From Myroides sp. NP-2 (lineage in GTDB: Bacteria > Bacteroidota > Bacteroidia > Flavobacteriales > Flavobacteriaceae): a DNA stretch of 64,000 nucleotides. Position 1 is the first letter of the stretch; every line of letters begins with the position of its first letter. This document shows positions 35,617-44,978 of this stretch, in pieces. The stretch covers positions 186,001 to 250,000 of the forward strand of contig NZ_JACHTD010000002.1 of NCBI RefSeq assembly GCF_014145665.1, given 5' to 3'. The notes below the pieces were generated by a model that saw only the letters and a list, made by a program, of their open reading frames with translations, was not told the origin of the DNA and did no database searches. A program made the translations under genes and the position numbers.

Positions 35617-37530
35617 CTATTTAAGAATGACGAATTCACTGCGTCTATTGATCGCGTGATCCTCTTCGGAACAGTTTGATTTACAATCGATTTTCGGCTC
35701 ACTAGCGCCATATCCTTGGGATTCTAGGCGATAAGGCTCTATACCTTTTGACAACACGTATTGAACGGTGGTCTTCGCTCGATTCTCCGATAGCTTTTGG
35801 TTGTAGGTTGCACTTCCGCGGTTGTCCGTATGAGCGCCTACTTTGATGCGCATCTGTGGGTTGCGCTTCATTACCTTCACTAACTTATCCAACTCGAAAG
35901 CCCCTTGTTGGGTGATGTTCGATCGGTCAAACTCGAAGTAAATATCACCTAAGATGATTTCGTCTTTCGTGACGATCACCTCAATCGGACGCAAAGCAAC
36001 ATTCACTAGCTGACGTCCTCCTTTGCGGTTCAACGGAACTTCGATAGACTTGCCTTCGAAGTCCTCTTTATCAACCTGTAAGTGGTAAAACTTATCGCAG
36101 TCAACCACGTATTCCACGATACCGCGACGATCTGTAAACTTGGTTTCTATCAAGTTCTTGCGGTCATCAAAAATGTCTACACGGGCACCCTCGAGGATCT
36201 TACCTGTATCTTTGTGGGTAACCGTTACATACATCTCTGTATTACAAACAGGTTTTGCCTTGTAGATATCATCGCGACCAACGCGGTTGGTTGAAAAGAA
36301 ACCGATGTCTTTGCCCGGATAAAACGAAAAGGCAAAATCGTCTTTTGCCGTGTTAATAGGAGATCCTAAGTTCTTAGGCTCTGCCTGAGGAATGGCTAAG
36401 TCTACAACATAAACATCTAGACCGCCAAAGCCCTTGCGGGAATCCGAGGCAAAGTACAACTTGCCATCCTCTGAAATAAAGGGGAAAGACTCTCGTCCTT
36501 CTGTGTTGATCTGACTGCCCATATTAATTGGAGTCCCGTAGTTGCCTTCCGAATCAATATCTACTTTCCATATATCTGTGCTACCCATCGTACCTGGCAT
36601 GTCGGAAGAAAAGTAAAGCGTACGACCGTCCTTGCTCACACTAGGATTACTAACCGAGTAATCACTCCCATTGAAGGGAACTGGCTCGAAATCGGTCCAC
36701 TTGTCTTTTTTCTTAGTCGCACGGAAAACACTTACTTTTCCTAGCTTAACCAATTTTGCTTTGTTCTTAACAAACTTACCTGCGCGGAAACTCTCCGTTG
36801 CAAAGTACATCGTATGACCATCCCCAGTTACGGTAGACGGACCATCGTGGTATTTGGTATTCAATTCTGAAACCGGTTCTACATCGTATAAGGGATCATC
36901 TGCGTTTTTGTATTTCGCTTGGTAGATGTCTAAATACCCTTGGTTGTCCCAGCCGTATTTCTTTTTGGAGTTGTTCCCTGCACGAGTAGACGCAAAGTAA
37001 AGCGTGTCCCCTACGGTTAAAAAGGCGCCAAAATCATTGCCCTGACGGTCGTTGATCCCAGACTCTTCATAGGTAAACAGCTCCTCTTGCTCGCGCAATC
37101 TTGGAATGTAATCCGGTTCGCGTAAAAATGCAATAGCCCGTTGATCCTCGGGGTTGCGCTCAGCGAATTTCTTCATCGCAGCATTGGACGACTCATAGCG
37201 TCCACTAGCCTTGAGCATCTGTGCGTAACGGTAGTACAACTCCGAATCTAAACTAGGATCCTTCTCTAAGGCTTTCCCGTAGTATTTGGCCGCTTCAACG
37301 GTATTGAAAATGTTGTAATAGCAGTCTGCTAGTTGTAAATAAATATAATTATCTGTCTTGGCACCGCGGATCAACTTCTGATACACCTTTGCCGCCTCGA
37401 CAAACTCGTAGCGGTTGTAGTGCTCATTGGCAATCTCTAAAGGTGGTTTGATAGGCTCTTGAGCACTTAGACTTTGCGTGGATAATAATCCACCCAATAA
37501 CAGACTTAAATAAACCTTTCTTATTTTCAT
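35617..37530 (-). CDS. PorE-like OmpA-family protein, cassette 1
   Basis: 637 residues from the ATG at 37530, 18 nt after the sprF stop (a TTG at 37548 only extends the frame). Order: signal peptide ending SLSA, TPR region (about 25-140), PD40 beta-propeller (about 160-420; TLYFASTRAG, TLYFSSDMPG, KLYFASDSRKG), carboxypeptidase-regulatory-like domain (about 430-515) and OmpA C-terminal peptidoglycan-binding domain (about 530-637, with VGAHTDNRGSATYNQKLSENRA). This is the PorE order of P. gingivalis, but without a lipobox. Differs from copy 2 at two residues and copy 3 at one. Confidence 0.9.
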   Translation of the reverse strand: MKIRKVYLSLLLGGLLSTQSLSAQEPIKPPLEIANEHYNRYEFVEAAKVYQKLIRGAKTDNYIYLQLADCYYNIFNTVEAAKYYGKALEKDPSLDSELYYRYAQMLKASGRYESSNAAMKKFAERNPEDQRAIAFLREPDYIPRLREQEELFTYEESGINDRQGNDFGAFLTVGDTLYFASTRAGNNSKKKYGWDNQGYLDIYQAKYKNADDPLYDVEPVSELNTKYHDGPSTVTGDGHTMYFATESFRAGKFVKNKAKLVKLGKVSVFRATKKKDKWTDFEPVPFNGSDYSVSNPSVSKDGRTLYFSSDMPGTMGSTDIWKVDIDSEGNYGTPINMGSQINTEGRESFPFISEDGKLYFASDSRKGFGGLDVYVVDLAIPQAEPKNLGSPINTAKDDFAFSFYPGKDIGFFSTNRVGRDDIYKAKPVCNTEMYVTVTHKDTGKILEGARVDIFDDRKNLIETKFTDRRGIVEYVVDCDKFYHLQVDKEDFEGKSIEVPLNRKGGRQLVNVALRPIEVIVTKDEIILGDIYFEFDRSNITQQGAFELDKLVKVMKRNPQMRIKVGAHTDNRGSATYNQKLSENRAKTTVQYVLSKGIEPYRLESQGYGASEPKIDCKSNCSEEDHAINRRSEFVILK

Positions 37531-37548
37531 TGTGTGTTTTTTAATCAA

Positions 37549-38475
37549 TTAGAAATAACGGGATGAACTAGAAACTTTCTTAGACAAGAAAATGTCATAC
37601 AACACCATGAACTCATGGGATCCTTTTGCTACTTTATTGATGTCTGACGTCACGTAATCATAAGCATAACCTACGCGCAACTGAGGCGTAACTCGGTAGT
37701 TGATCATCCCGCCAACAGCGTCGTCTAAGCGGTAACTTATACCCGCCTCGATTTTATCCATATACATCACATTCATATTCACGTCAAACGAGACAGGGGA
37801 ATTAAGTGCGTATTTGATCATAGTTGAAGGTTTCAATTTCCAATCTTGATCTAAATCAAATACATAACCTCCATTTAAGAACATATGGATCTCGCGTTGA
37901 CCGAAGTCTTTCCCATCGTAATTCAGGTAGTACTCTTTGATCAAGTTGGGAACTCCTAAACCAATGTAGTATTTATCAGTATAGTAGTAGGCTCCGATAC
38001 CTGCGTTAAAAAGCGTTGATTTACTATCTGCGCCAAAAGCTGGGTCATTGGGATCAATCGTATAACCATCACCAACCTCAGAAAACAAGTTCGCACTGTG
38101 AAACGTAGCACCTGCTTTAATACCCAAGGCCAATTTGTGTACGCCACCTAAATCCAAGGTATAAGAGAAATCTCCATAGAGGTTGTTCTCAGTAACAGGC
38201 CCGATGCGGTCATTGATAAAAGACAATCCAACCCCAACTTTCTTACCAACTCGGCTGTGGATAAAGAATGTGCCCGTTTCAGGAGCTCCTTTAAATCCAG
38301 CCCATTGTTTGCGGTATAAGGCTCCCATAGAAACAGCATCCTTAGAACCAGCATAAGCAGGGTTAACAACACTCATATTGTACATGTATTGGGTGTACTG
38401 TGGGTTTTGTTGGGCCTTTGTCTCTAGGCAACTAAGCAGACTCAGTAAACCTAGTGTTAAATATATTTTTCTCAT
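37549..38475 (-). CDS. PorP/SprF family outer-membrane protein, cassette 1
   Basis: 308 residues, signal peptide ending ETKA, then the family hallmark QYTQYMYNMSVVNPAYAGS and a barrel-like body ending aromatic (SSRYF). In Flavobacterium, SprF-type proteins are encoded next to a type B CTD adhesin and are needed for its secretion or attachment. It lies between adhesin 1 and the PorE-like gene. Copies 2 and 3 differ only at IHSR/INSR and TLDLGG/TLELGG. Confidence 0.93.
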   Translation of the reverse strand: MRKIYLTLGLLSLLSCLETKAQQNPQYTQYMYNMSVVNPAYAGSKDAVSMGALYRKQWAGFKGAPETGTFFIHSRVGKKVGVGLSFINDRIGPVTENNLYGDFSYTLDLGGVHKLALGIKAGATFHSANLFSEVGDGYTIDPNDPAFGADSKSTLFNAGIGAYYYTDKYYIGLGVPNLIKEYYLNYDGKDFGQREIHMFLNGGYVFDLDQDWKLKPSTMIKYALNSPVSFDVNMNVMYMDKIEAGISYRLDDAVGGMINYRVTPQLRVGYAYDYVTSDINKVAKGSHEFMVLYDIFLSKKVSSSSRYF

Positions 38476-38504
38476 ATACGATTTAATTTTTTACAAAGAA
38501 TTGA

Positions 38505-38534
38505 ACCAACTGTGTGAATTTTCACACAGTTGGT
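38505..38534 (-). promoter_or_regulatory. Conserved intergenic hairpin, copy 1
   Basis: 14-bp perfect inverted repeat (ACCAACTGTGTGAA, central TT, TTCACACAGTTGGT) between the adhesin stop and the sprF start. The same element, base for base, is present in all three cassettes. No U tract follows. Confidence 0.85.
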
Positions 38535-38541
38535 GGTTTTA

Positions 38542-41500
38542 TTAATAATTAAGTTGTACCCAACCTGTTCTCGTATTTCCATGCGTAACAACTACATAGA
38601 AGTAGGTTCCTGCTGGAAGCAATTTACCAGAATTATTCTGACCTGCCCATTGTGTTTTATATCCTAATCCATGACTGTAAACCTCTACTCCATTTCGGTT
38701 AAAGATTTGAAGCTTGGCAACACCGTGATTACTTAAATCAAATGTATCATTGATACCATCGCCATTAGGTGAAAATCCTTTAGGAATTGGACACTCTTCA
38801 AAATCTACTGTAAAGCTTGTTTCATCATAACAATAAACCTCTTTATTTCCGTTTCTTGTTACAATATAAATCGTCATTGGAACAATTACTTCATAATCTA
38901 CTGGCAACTCAATACCGCCTTCATTTGGCAAGGTGTAATACTTACTTCCCGCAGGTAATGGTGGCAATTTGTAGGCTTCACAGCTAAATACTTGATCTTC
39001 AAAAACAGGAGAGAATACCTCTGGCAAAATCTCAATTGTGAATTCCGATTGTCCATAGCATCCATTTTCATCCTCACGATAAACATACAAGGTGTTCTTT
39101 CCTACGACATTATACAGTGCACCTGCTTCGTATTTGGTTCCCGCTCCGTATGGATCTGTGTAGTACGCTTCTCCATCCGCTAATTTAGGTAAAACAACTT
39201 CTTTACAAATAAAAATAGGCTCTATTTGGGTTGCCCCTAATTGCTCATTCTTACCTAGCCTAAATGAGGTATCTTTCGGACATTTGGTCAGCTTATTAGT
39301 AACCTTCATATAAATGATCACACCTTCTGGATTCTCAGTTACAAACGAAGGGTCTATTGAATTAATACCTGCATCTAAATCGGCTTTACTAGTAAAATAT
39401 TCAACTGTAAATTCCTCAATATTTAGACCTTGTAACACCACAGGAATATTATCGTCCAAGTTATATACGTACTCTGATCCTGGTTTTTTAGCGCAGTCGT
39501 ATAATGTTTGAGGCGTTGAAAGGTTAAATGGCTCTTTTAAGAAAGAAAAGTTCTTTTTAATTTCTAATTCCTCACCATTACAATGGGTATAACTAATTTT
39601 TCCTGTATAGACAACTGACTCCTCAATAGTTACGCTAATATCCGTTTGATCAGAATAGAATACTCCATCTTTTAACCATTGGAAGGTAGCAATTGATGGG
39701 CCACTAGGCACAAAGCGCCAAGCCTCATTTTGAGCATCCCATGGTCCAGAATTTCTTCCTGGAGGGGCATAGCCTTGGGTACCATCTTCATTTTGAATAC
39801 CAATTAAACCACTTCCGTTATTAAATCCGGTACATGCCTTTCTGTTCTTTACATAGACTTCAATAATATTAGTACCCTCATATAAAACAACTTGCGTTGT
39901 TTGCGTACTTCCCTCAATATCAGATGGGTCGTAAGGACAGTCAGAGCCAAATAATCCCATGTGATACATATTAAATACTAACGCACGACATGGAGCGGTT
40001 CCCAAAATCTGATAGTTAACAGAATAATCTGATGGAGAATTATCAGGATACATATCTTGCATTACTCCAAAAATTGAATTTACATAAGGAGGGCTTGTTG
40101 TTCCACCTCTATCCATTGGAATTTGATGCGTGTCATTAAAGAGATATCCTGTAGGAGCAAGGGGTTGGTATCTTCCATTATCGACTTCTCCAGCGATACT
40201 GAATGTCAGCATTCCATTAGTACCAATTAATACTTTGTCATAACTATTGCCAAAAAAACAAAAATCAAATCCAAGATCAATGATATCAGACCAATAATCA
40301 TCTCTTGTCAAACTAATAGCATCTCCTCCCACAAATGGGAACGGAGGATCGTAGTCAATCGATTCAACTTCATATTCTGTGGTAGCTCTGATATCGTAGA
40401 AATTTGCTTTTAAATCTAGCGTTACAGGTTCATCTGTACAAAGGTAGTAATTCCCATCATCAGCAATTTCAATATCGAGTTCCTCAACGTCAATATTTGC
40501 ACATCCTGGAGGGTAGAAAACAGAAAACTGTTCAGGACCAACCCAGAATCCTTTTTCAGTATCAGAACAAATAGCACGAACATATACACGATAGAATACT
40601 TCTTCTACAGCATCTTCAAATATATACTCTGGGGTTCCTTCTACTACAATACCTTGAGTAGTATATAAAGGATCACTTTCGCCTATTTCAACAATAAAAA
40701 TTTCCCATTTTGTTTCGTCACCAGCAGGTGTCCATGAAATATGAAAATCTTCTGTATTGTCAATTTTCTCAATCACAATTTCCTCAATATCTCCACAAGC
40801 CACATGTTGGATATACAAGTTCTTAATTGCAGCAGGTGGTTGAGCACCGCCACCCCCATCTTGTCTCCACTCAAAAATAACACGCATAGTCTGACCTGCA
40901 TAGGGTGTAGCATCAAAATCAATTCGCTCAGGTGTGAAAGCAGGCGTTAGGTTGTAGATATTTTGTCCTAACTGAACCCCGCCACTATTGGCAGCTGTTG
41001 TCTGTACACCAGCTACAGGAACGTATGTAGTAGGGACTAACCATACTCTGAAATAGTCATATGTACTTTCTCCTACTGCTCTCCAATTAAAGCTCATCGT
41101 GTAAACCTCTGTTGCATTTGCTGGGAAGATAATGTCTTTATAAATATGTGAAACTTGTGCGCCACTTACCTCATACGAATTAGAAACTCCATTGTCTTTA
41201 CTAATATACATCGCTTCTCCAGCAATATTATTGGCTTGACCAACAACCCATTTATTCTTGCTGTCGTTCACATAGCCAAATTTCGGATTATCGTTAAAGT
41301 CCTCGAAATAAGGCAGATCCACAGGAATTAAGTCTGTTGAGAATGAGATAGGTCCTTCCCAATAGCCTGTATCTGTTGCACTACAGTGTGAGCGTACCCA
41401 AACAAAGAACTGTGTACCATCCGCTAGATTATTTAGAGTATGAGTTGTTCCATTAACTGTAGCAGTTGGCGTAGTTGTTTCGTCTGGACGAACCCCCGTT

Positions 41501-44500
41501 GTATTGTGATAAACATCATAGGAGCTTATTCCTGTAACTGCAGTCCATGAAACGACTGCTGAATTTCTAGTTATTGATCCGATAGTAATCGTTGTAGGAT
41601 CAACAGTCGGACATGTAATTTGTTTCAGTTTTAAATTGTCAATAGCAGCTGGTGGTTGAGTCCCACCACTTGCGTCATTTCTCCATTCAAAAAGCAAGCG
41701 TAACGTTTGTCCGGCATAAGCAGTAGCATCAAAGACAAGTCTCTCGTTTAGGAAGCTATCATTTTGACTAAAATTCGTTCTGCCTAATTGAACCCCTGAA
41801 CTATTCGTTGCAGTAGTTAACACGTTAGCGGTAGGGAAATACGTTGTCGGTACCGCCCAAACTCTAAAATAGTCAAAACTACTTTCTCCAACGCAGCGCC
41901 AATCAAATGTAATTTCAATATCTGTTGCTCCAGCAGGAATCGTAAAATCTTTATAAATTTGGGATACCTGCGAAATATCATCTTTGATATAAGCATTGGT
42001 TACACCATCATCACTTGTAATATATAGGGCTTTATCACCACCATTGTTTACGGCATTACCAATAAACCACTTGTTCAAGTTGTCATTGACCATAGCGTAA
42101 GGCTGGTCTGTTTCAAAATCATCTTCATAGGGTAATCCTACGGGAACTAAAGAGGTCCTAGCTTGTAGAGGTCCCGTCCATAAACTAACCTCAGTAGCAG
42201 AACATTTCGTACGTACCCAGACATAATAAGTTGTATTGGGTTGTAACCCTTCAAATATATGTGTTGTACCCGTCACATTTACCGTGGTTACAGTAGCACC
42301 TGGTGGTGTTGCATCTGTACCGATATACACCTCATAACTTGCAGCGCTAGCAATTGCACCCCAACTCGCTGTTAAGTTATTTGACGTTACTCCCTCTAGT
42401 ACCAAGTTTGAAGGTTGACTACAGGTAATTACTTCAACATTCAAATTGTCAATAGCTGCAGGAGGTTGCGTTCCTCCACTACTATCTTGTCTCCATTCAA
42501 AAACTAGACGCATGGTTTGACCAGCAAATGAGGTAGCATCTACAATTAAGTTTTCAGCTAAGAATGCATTATTTCCATTGTAATTTTCTCTTCCTAGTTG
42601 GATTCGTCCTGCATCTGCGGTAATTTGAGTACCTGCAATCGGCAAAAAGTCTACAGGAACTGCCCACACTTTAAATCTATCAAAACTAACTGTTTCTCCC
42701 ACACAACGCCAATCAAATCGTATGCTAAGTTCATTGACATCTTGCGGTATTTCAAAATCTTGAAATACATGAGAGACTTGTGCGCCTGATACCGTATATT
42801 CGTTAGTTACCCCATCATCATTACTAATGTATAAGGCATTTGTTCCGCCGTTATTTACCGCCGTACCAACAACCCATTTATTGGTTGTATCATTTATATA
42901 TCCAAAGGAGATATCTCCTTCAAAATCTTCAGCATAAGGTAGTGCTTTCGGTACTAAAGGTGTACGTGCTTCTAAAGCCGTTGTCCATGTACTCTCTGCA
43001 TTGTCAGAACATCTAGAGCGCACCCATATGTAATAAATTGTATTGGGTTCTAAGTTAGTAAATGTGTGTGTTGCAGCTGTTACATTGACAACAGTTGCTG
43101 ACTCATCCGGTTGGGTTGCATCTGTGCTTAGGAACACATCATAACTAGATGCGTTTGCTATTTCTCCCCAACTCACTTTAATTGAATTTTTTGTCAGTGC
43201 ATCCACGATCAAATTACTTGGTAGACTACACAGAACTTGTTTTACTTCTATATTATCGATTGCTGCAGGTGGTTGATCTCCACCACTTCCATCATTTCTC
43301 CATTCAAATACTAAACGCACATTTTGACCTGCAAACGCAGCTATATTTTGTTCAATAGTTGCTCTAGTAAATTCAGGAGTCAAGTTATAATTCCCCCCTA
43401 ATTGCATTCGATTTGGAGCCGCAGTAATCTGTGTATTAGTTACAGGCGTATAAGTAGATGGAACGATCCAAACTCTAAAATAATCGTATTGTGTTGAGCT
43501 TCCCTCTCCAACAGCCTTCCAATCAAAACCAATTGATAGCTCATCAGTGTTTGCTGGAATAGCTAAGTCACGATAGGCATGTGTAACACTAGACGCACTT
43601 CTATCATATTCATAACTAACCCCTTCATCTTTACTAATATACAATGCCTTTGTGCCACCGTTATTCACAACATCACCTATAAACCATTTATTGGTAGAGC
43701 CTGTTCCCATTTGCCAATTGACACTACCTTCAAAATTTTCATTAAACGGTAATGTTGCAGGCACTTGTGAAGTAGTGAATTGACCAGCATAAGTGTAAAA
43801 TGAAGTCCCCTCTGCTCCGCAATTAGCGCGAAGATATAAGCTATAGCTGGTACTTTCTGTTAATCCGTCAATAACTAAAGGCTGGGTGCTGATATCCGTT
43901 AAAGTTCCGGAAACAGCTAATCCAGTTGCACCAGATCCAGGTTCGCCAGAAGTTCTAACCTCATACTCAATTGATTCTGTAGTTGGTTGATCTGAAATAG
44001 TAAAATTCACACTTGTTGAGGAAATTCCTTGAATCGTTCCAGTAACCTGAGGACATGTTATTTGATTACCAAACGTAATTTTCAAATTTGGCCTTGAAGT
44101 TACGGCACTTAAATCTTCTGTAGGTGCAGTATTATCCTTCCCTTTTGTAAAGTGCATATTGGTAGCTTCTGTTGCTTTAATATCAAAAGAGCTTCCACCA
44201 CCACTTCCCCCGTAATTGGTTTCAACCAAAACTAATAAATTCTTTGTTCCATCTGAGTAGTTGAAAGAATTCAAAAAAGCAATAGTATAATAACCTGTAG
44301 TTACAGGACGAGCAATACCCTCATAAACTAAGGTAGCATCCGCAATAAAGCTGTTCCAATTATTGGCAACTAAAGTCGCATTGTCTACTTCCTTTAAATA
44401 AATTTTAATGGGTCTCTCTTGCTTTACGCTTCCGATATCCCAAGCTAATTTATTGATAAAACCTACTTGATTAATTTCAGCTGCGGTATACAATGCAGCT

Positions 44501-44631
44501 GATCGTTCGAAGCCATAAAGAGCCCCCATTGGGTTCCTATCGCTTCTCGTACCTGTGCCAATCGTAACCTCTTGTCCATAAGTATAAAAAATACTTAGCA
44601 AGAAGAAAAACAGCACTGTAATTCTTTTCAT
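38542..44631 (-). CDS. T9SS type B CTD multidomain adhesin 1
   Basis: 2029 residues. Signal peptide (1-20, ending YGQ); N-terminal beta domain (21-190); FN3 (193-288); then four blocks of choice-of-anchor J domain followed by FN3, with J domains starting near 294, 564, 833 and 1106 (period about 270, each with LP(F/Y)..DFE, FDW..VGE and PPAAIDN motifs); a unique C-terminal region (about 1366-1940); and the gliding-type sorting domain KGFSPNGDGINDTFDLSNHG...GWVQLNY. T9SS would export it and SprF hold it at the surface. Heads an adhesin-sprF-ompA operon. Confidence 0.9.
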   Translation of the reverse strand: MKRITVLFFFLLSIFYTYGQEVTIGTGTRSDRNPMGALYGFERSAALYTAAEINQVGFINKLAWDIGSVKQERPIKIYLKEVDNATLVANNWNSFIADATLVYEGIARPVTTGYYTIAFLNSFNYSDGTKNLLVLVETNYGGSGGGSSFDIKATEATNMHFTKGKDNTAPTEDLSAVTSRPNLKITFGNQITCPQVTGTIQGISSTSVNFTISDQPTTESIEYEVRTSGEPGSGATGLAVSGTLTDISTQPLVIDGLTESTSYSLYLRANCGAEGTSFYTYAGQFTTSQVPATLPFNENFEGSVNWQMGTGSTNKWFIGDVVNNGGTKALYISKDEGVSYEYDRSASSVTHAYRDLAIPANTDELSIGFDWKAVGEGSSTQYDYFRVWIVPSTYTPVTNTQITAAPNRMQLGGNYNLTPEFTRATIEQNIAAFAGQNVRLVFEWRNDGSGGDQPPAAIDNIEVKQVLCSLPSNLIVDALTKNSIKVSWGEIANASSYDVFLSTDATQPDESATVVNVTAATHTFTNLEPNTIYYIWVRSRCSDNAESTWTTALEARTPLVPKALPYAEDFEGDISFGYINDTTNKWVVGTAVNNGGTNALYISNDDGVTNEYTVSGAQVSHVFQDFEIPQDVNELSIRFDWRCVGETVSFDRFKVWAVPVDFLPIAGTQITADAGRIQLGRENYNGNNAFLAENLIVDATSFAGQTMRLVFEWRQDSSGGTQPPAAIDNLNVEVITCSQPSNLVLEGVTSNNLTASWGAIASAASYEVYIGTDATPPGATVTTVNVTGTTHIFEGLQPNTTYYVWVRTKCSATEVSLWTGPLQARTSLVPVGLPYEDDFETDQPYAMVNDNLNKWFIGNAVNNGGDKALYITSDDGVTNAYIKDDISQVSQIYKDFTIPAGATDIEITFDWRCVGESSFDYFRVWAVPTTYFPTANVLTTATNSSGVQLGRTNFSQNDSFLNERLVFDATAYAGQTLRLLFEWRNDASGGTQPPAAIDNLKLKQITCPTVDPTTITIGSITRNSAVVSWTAVTGISSYDVYHNTTGVRPDETTTPTATVNGTTHTLNNLADGTQFFVWVRSHCSATDTGYWEGPISFSTDLIPVDLPYFEDFNDNPKFGYVNDSKNKWVVGQANNIAGEAMYISKDNGVSNSYEVSGAQVSHIYKDIIFPANATEVYTMSFNWRAVGESTYDYFRVWLVPTTYVPVAGVQTTAANSGGVQLGQNIYNLTPAFTPERIDFDATPYAGQTMRVIFEWRQDGGGGAQPPAAIKNLYIQHVACGDIEEIVIEKIDNTEDFHISWTPAGDETKWEIFIVEIGESDPLYTTQGIVVEGTPEYIFEDAVEEVFYRVYVRAICSDTEKGFWVGPEQFSVFYPPGCANIDVEELDIEIADDGNYYLCTDEPVTLDLKANFYDIRATTEYEVESIDYDPPFPFVGGDAISLTRDDYWSDIIDLGFDFCFFGNSYDKVLIGTNGMLTFSIAGEVDNGRYQPLAPTGYLFNDTHQIPMDRGGTTSPPYVNSIFGVMQDMYPDNSPSDYSVNYQILGTAPCRALVFNMYHMGLFGSDCPYDPSDIEGSTQTTQVVLYEGTNIIEVYVKNRKACTGFNNGSGLIGIQNEDGTQGYAPPGRNSGPWDAQNEAWRFVPSGPSIATFQWLKDGVFYSDQTDISVTIEESVVYTGKISYTHCNGEELEIKKNFSFLKEPFNLSTPQTLYDCAKKPGSEYVYNLDDNIPVVLQGLNIEEFTVEYFTSKADLDAGINSIDPSFVTENPEGVIIYMKVTNKLTKCPKDTSFRLGKNEQLGATQIEPIFICKEVVLPKLADGEAYYTDPYGAGTKYEAGALYNVVGKNTLYVYREDENGCYGQSEFTIEILPEVFSPVFEDQVFSCEAYKLPPLPAGSKYYTLPNEGGIELPVDYEVIVPMTIYIVTRNGNKEVYCYDETSFTVDFEECPIPKGFSPNGDGINDTFDLSNHGVAKLQIFNRNGVEVYSHGLGYKTQWAGQNNSGKLLPAGTYFYVVVTHGNTRTGWVQLNY

Positions 44632-44659
44632 ACGTATTAAGTTTTAAGTTAGTTAGGCT

Positions 44660-44695
44660 CAAATATAAAATATTTTTTATACAAAGATTAACAAA
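44660..44695 (-). promoter_or_regulatory. Adhesin 1 promoter
   Basis: Minus strand TATATTTG (44667-44660) 28 nt before the ATG, with TTTG at 44695-44692 (24-nt spacer). The same -7 box stands 27 nt before adhesin 2. Confidence 0.6.
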
Positions 44696-44910
44696 ACAAA
44701 TAGTCTTGCTCATGCTCAACTGTCACTAAACCTCAACATATATTATCATACATTCAATACTATAAAAAAATAATTTCGCAATTCATTATTTATTAAGTTA
44801 AATAAATATTATTAATAATAATAAAACCAAAATAACCTACAATATACTTTTTTTCACAAATTCACATGATTCTGAAAAAATAATGTTAATTATTCAGTTC
44901 CTATATTGAA
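44696..44910. other. Gene-free AT-rich spacer between cassettes 1 and 2
   Basis: Very AT-rich, no ORF or repeat of note; separates the adhesin 1 promoter from the cassette 2 terminator. Confidence 0.6.
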
Positions 44911-44950
44911 AAAACAAAAAATCCCCACCCCATAACAGGGTGAGGACTTT
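44911..44950 (-). terminator. Terminator of cassette 2
   Basis: Minus-strand CCTCACCC/GGGGTGGGG stem with loop TGTTAT, then a T tract; repeated at 54285. Confidence 0.85.
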
Positions 44951-44978
44951 TCTAACTATACTAAACTTACTACTTTAA

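Noticed and set aside
37531-37548. TTG start for the PorE-like genes
   Set aside because: The ATG 18 nt later directly begins a standard signal peptide; the same holds in all three copies.
38505-38534. The cassette hairpin as a terminator
   Set aside because: No U tract follows on either strand, and real terminators lie after each ompA gene.
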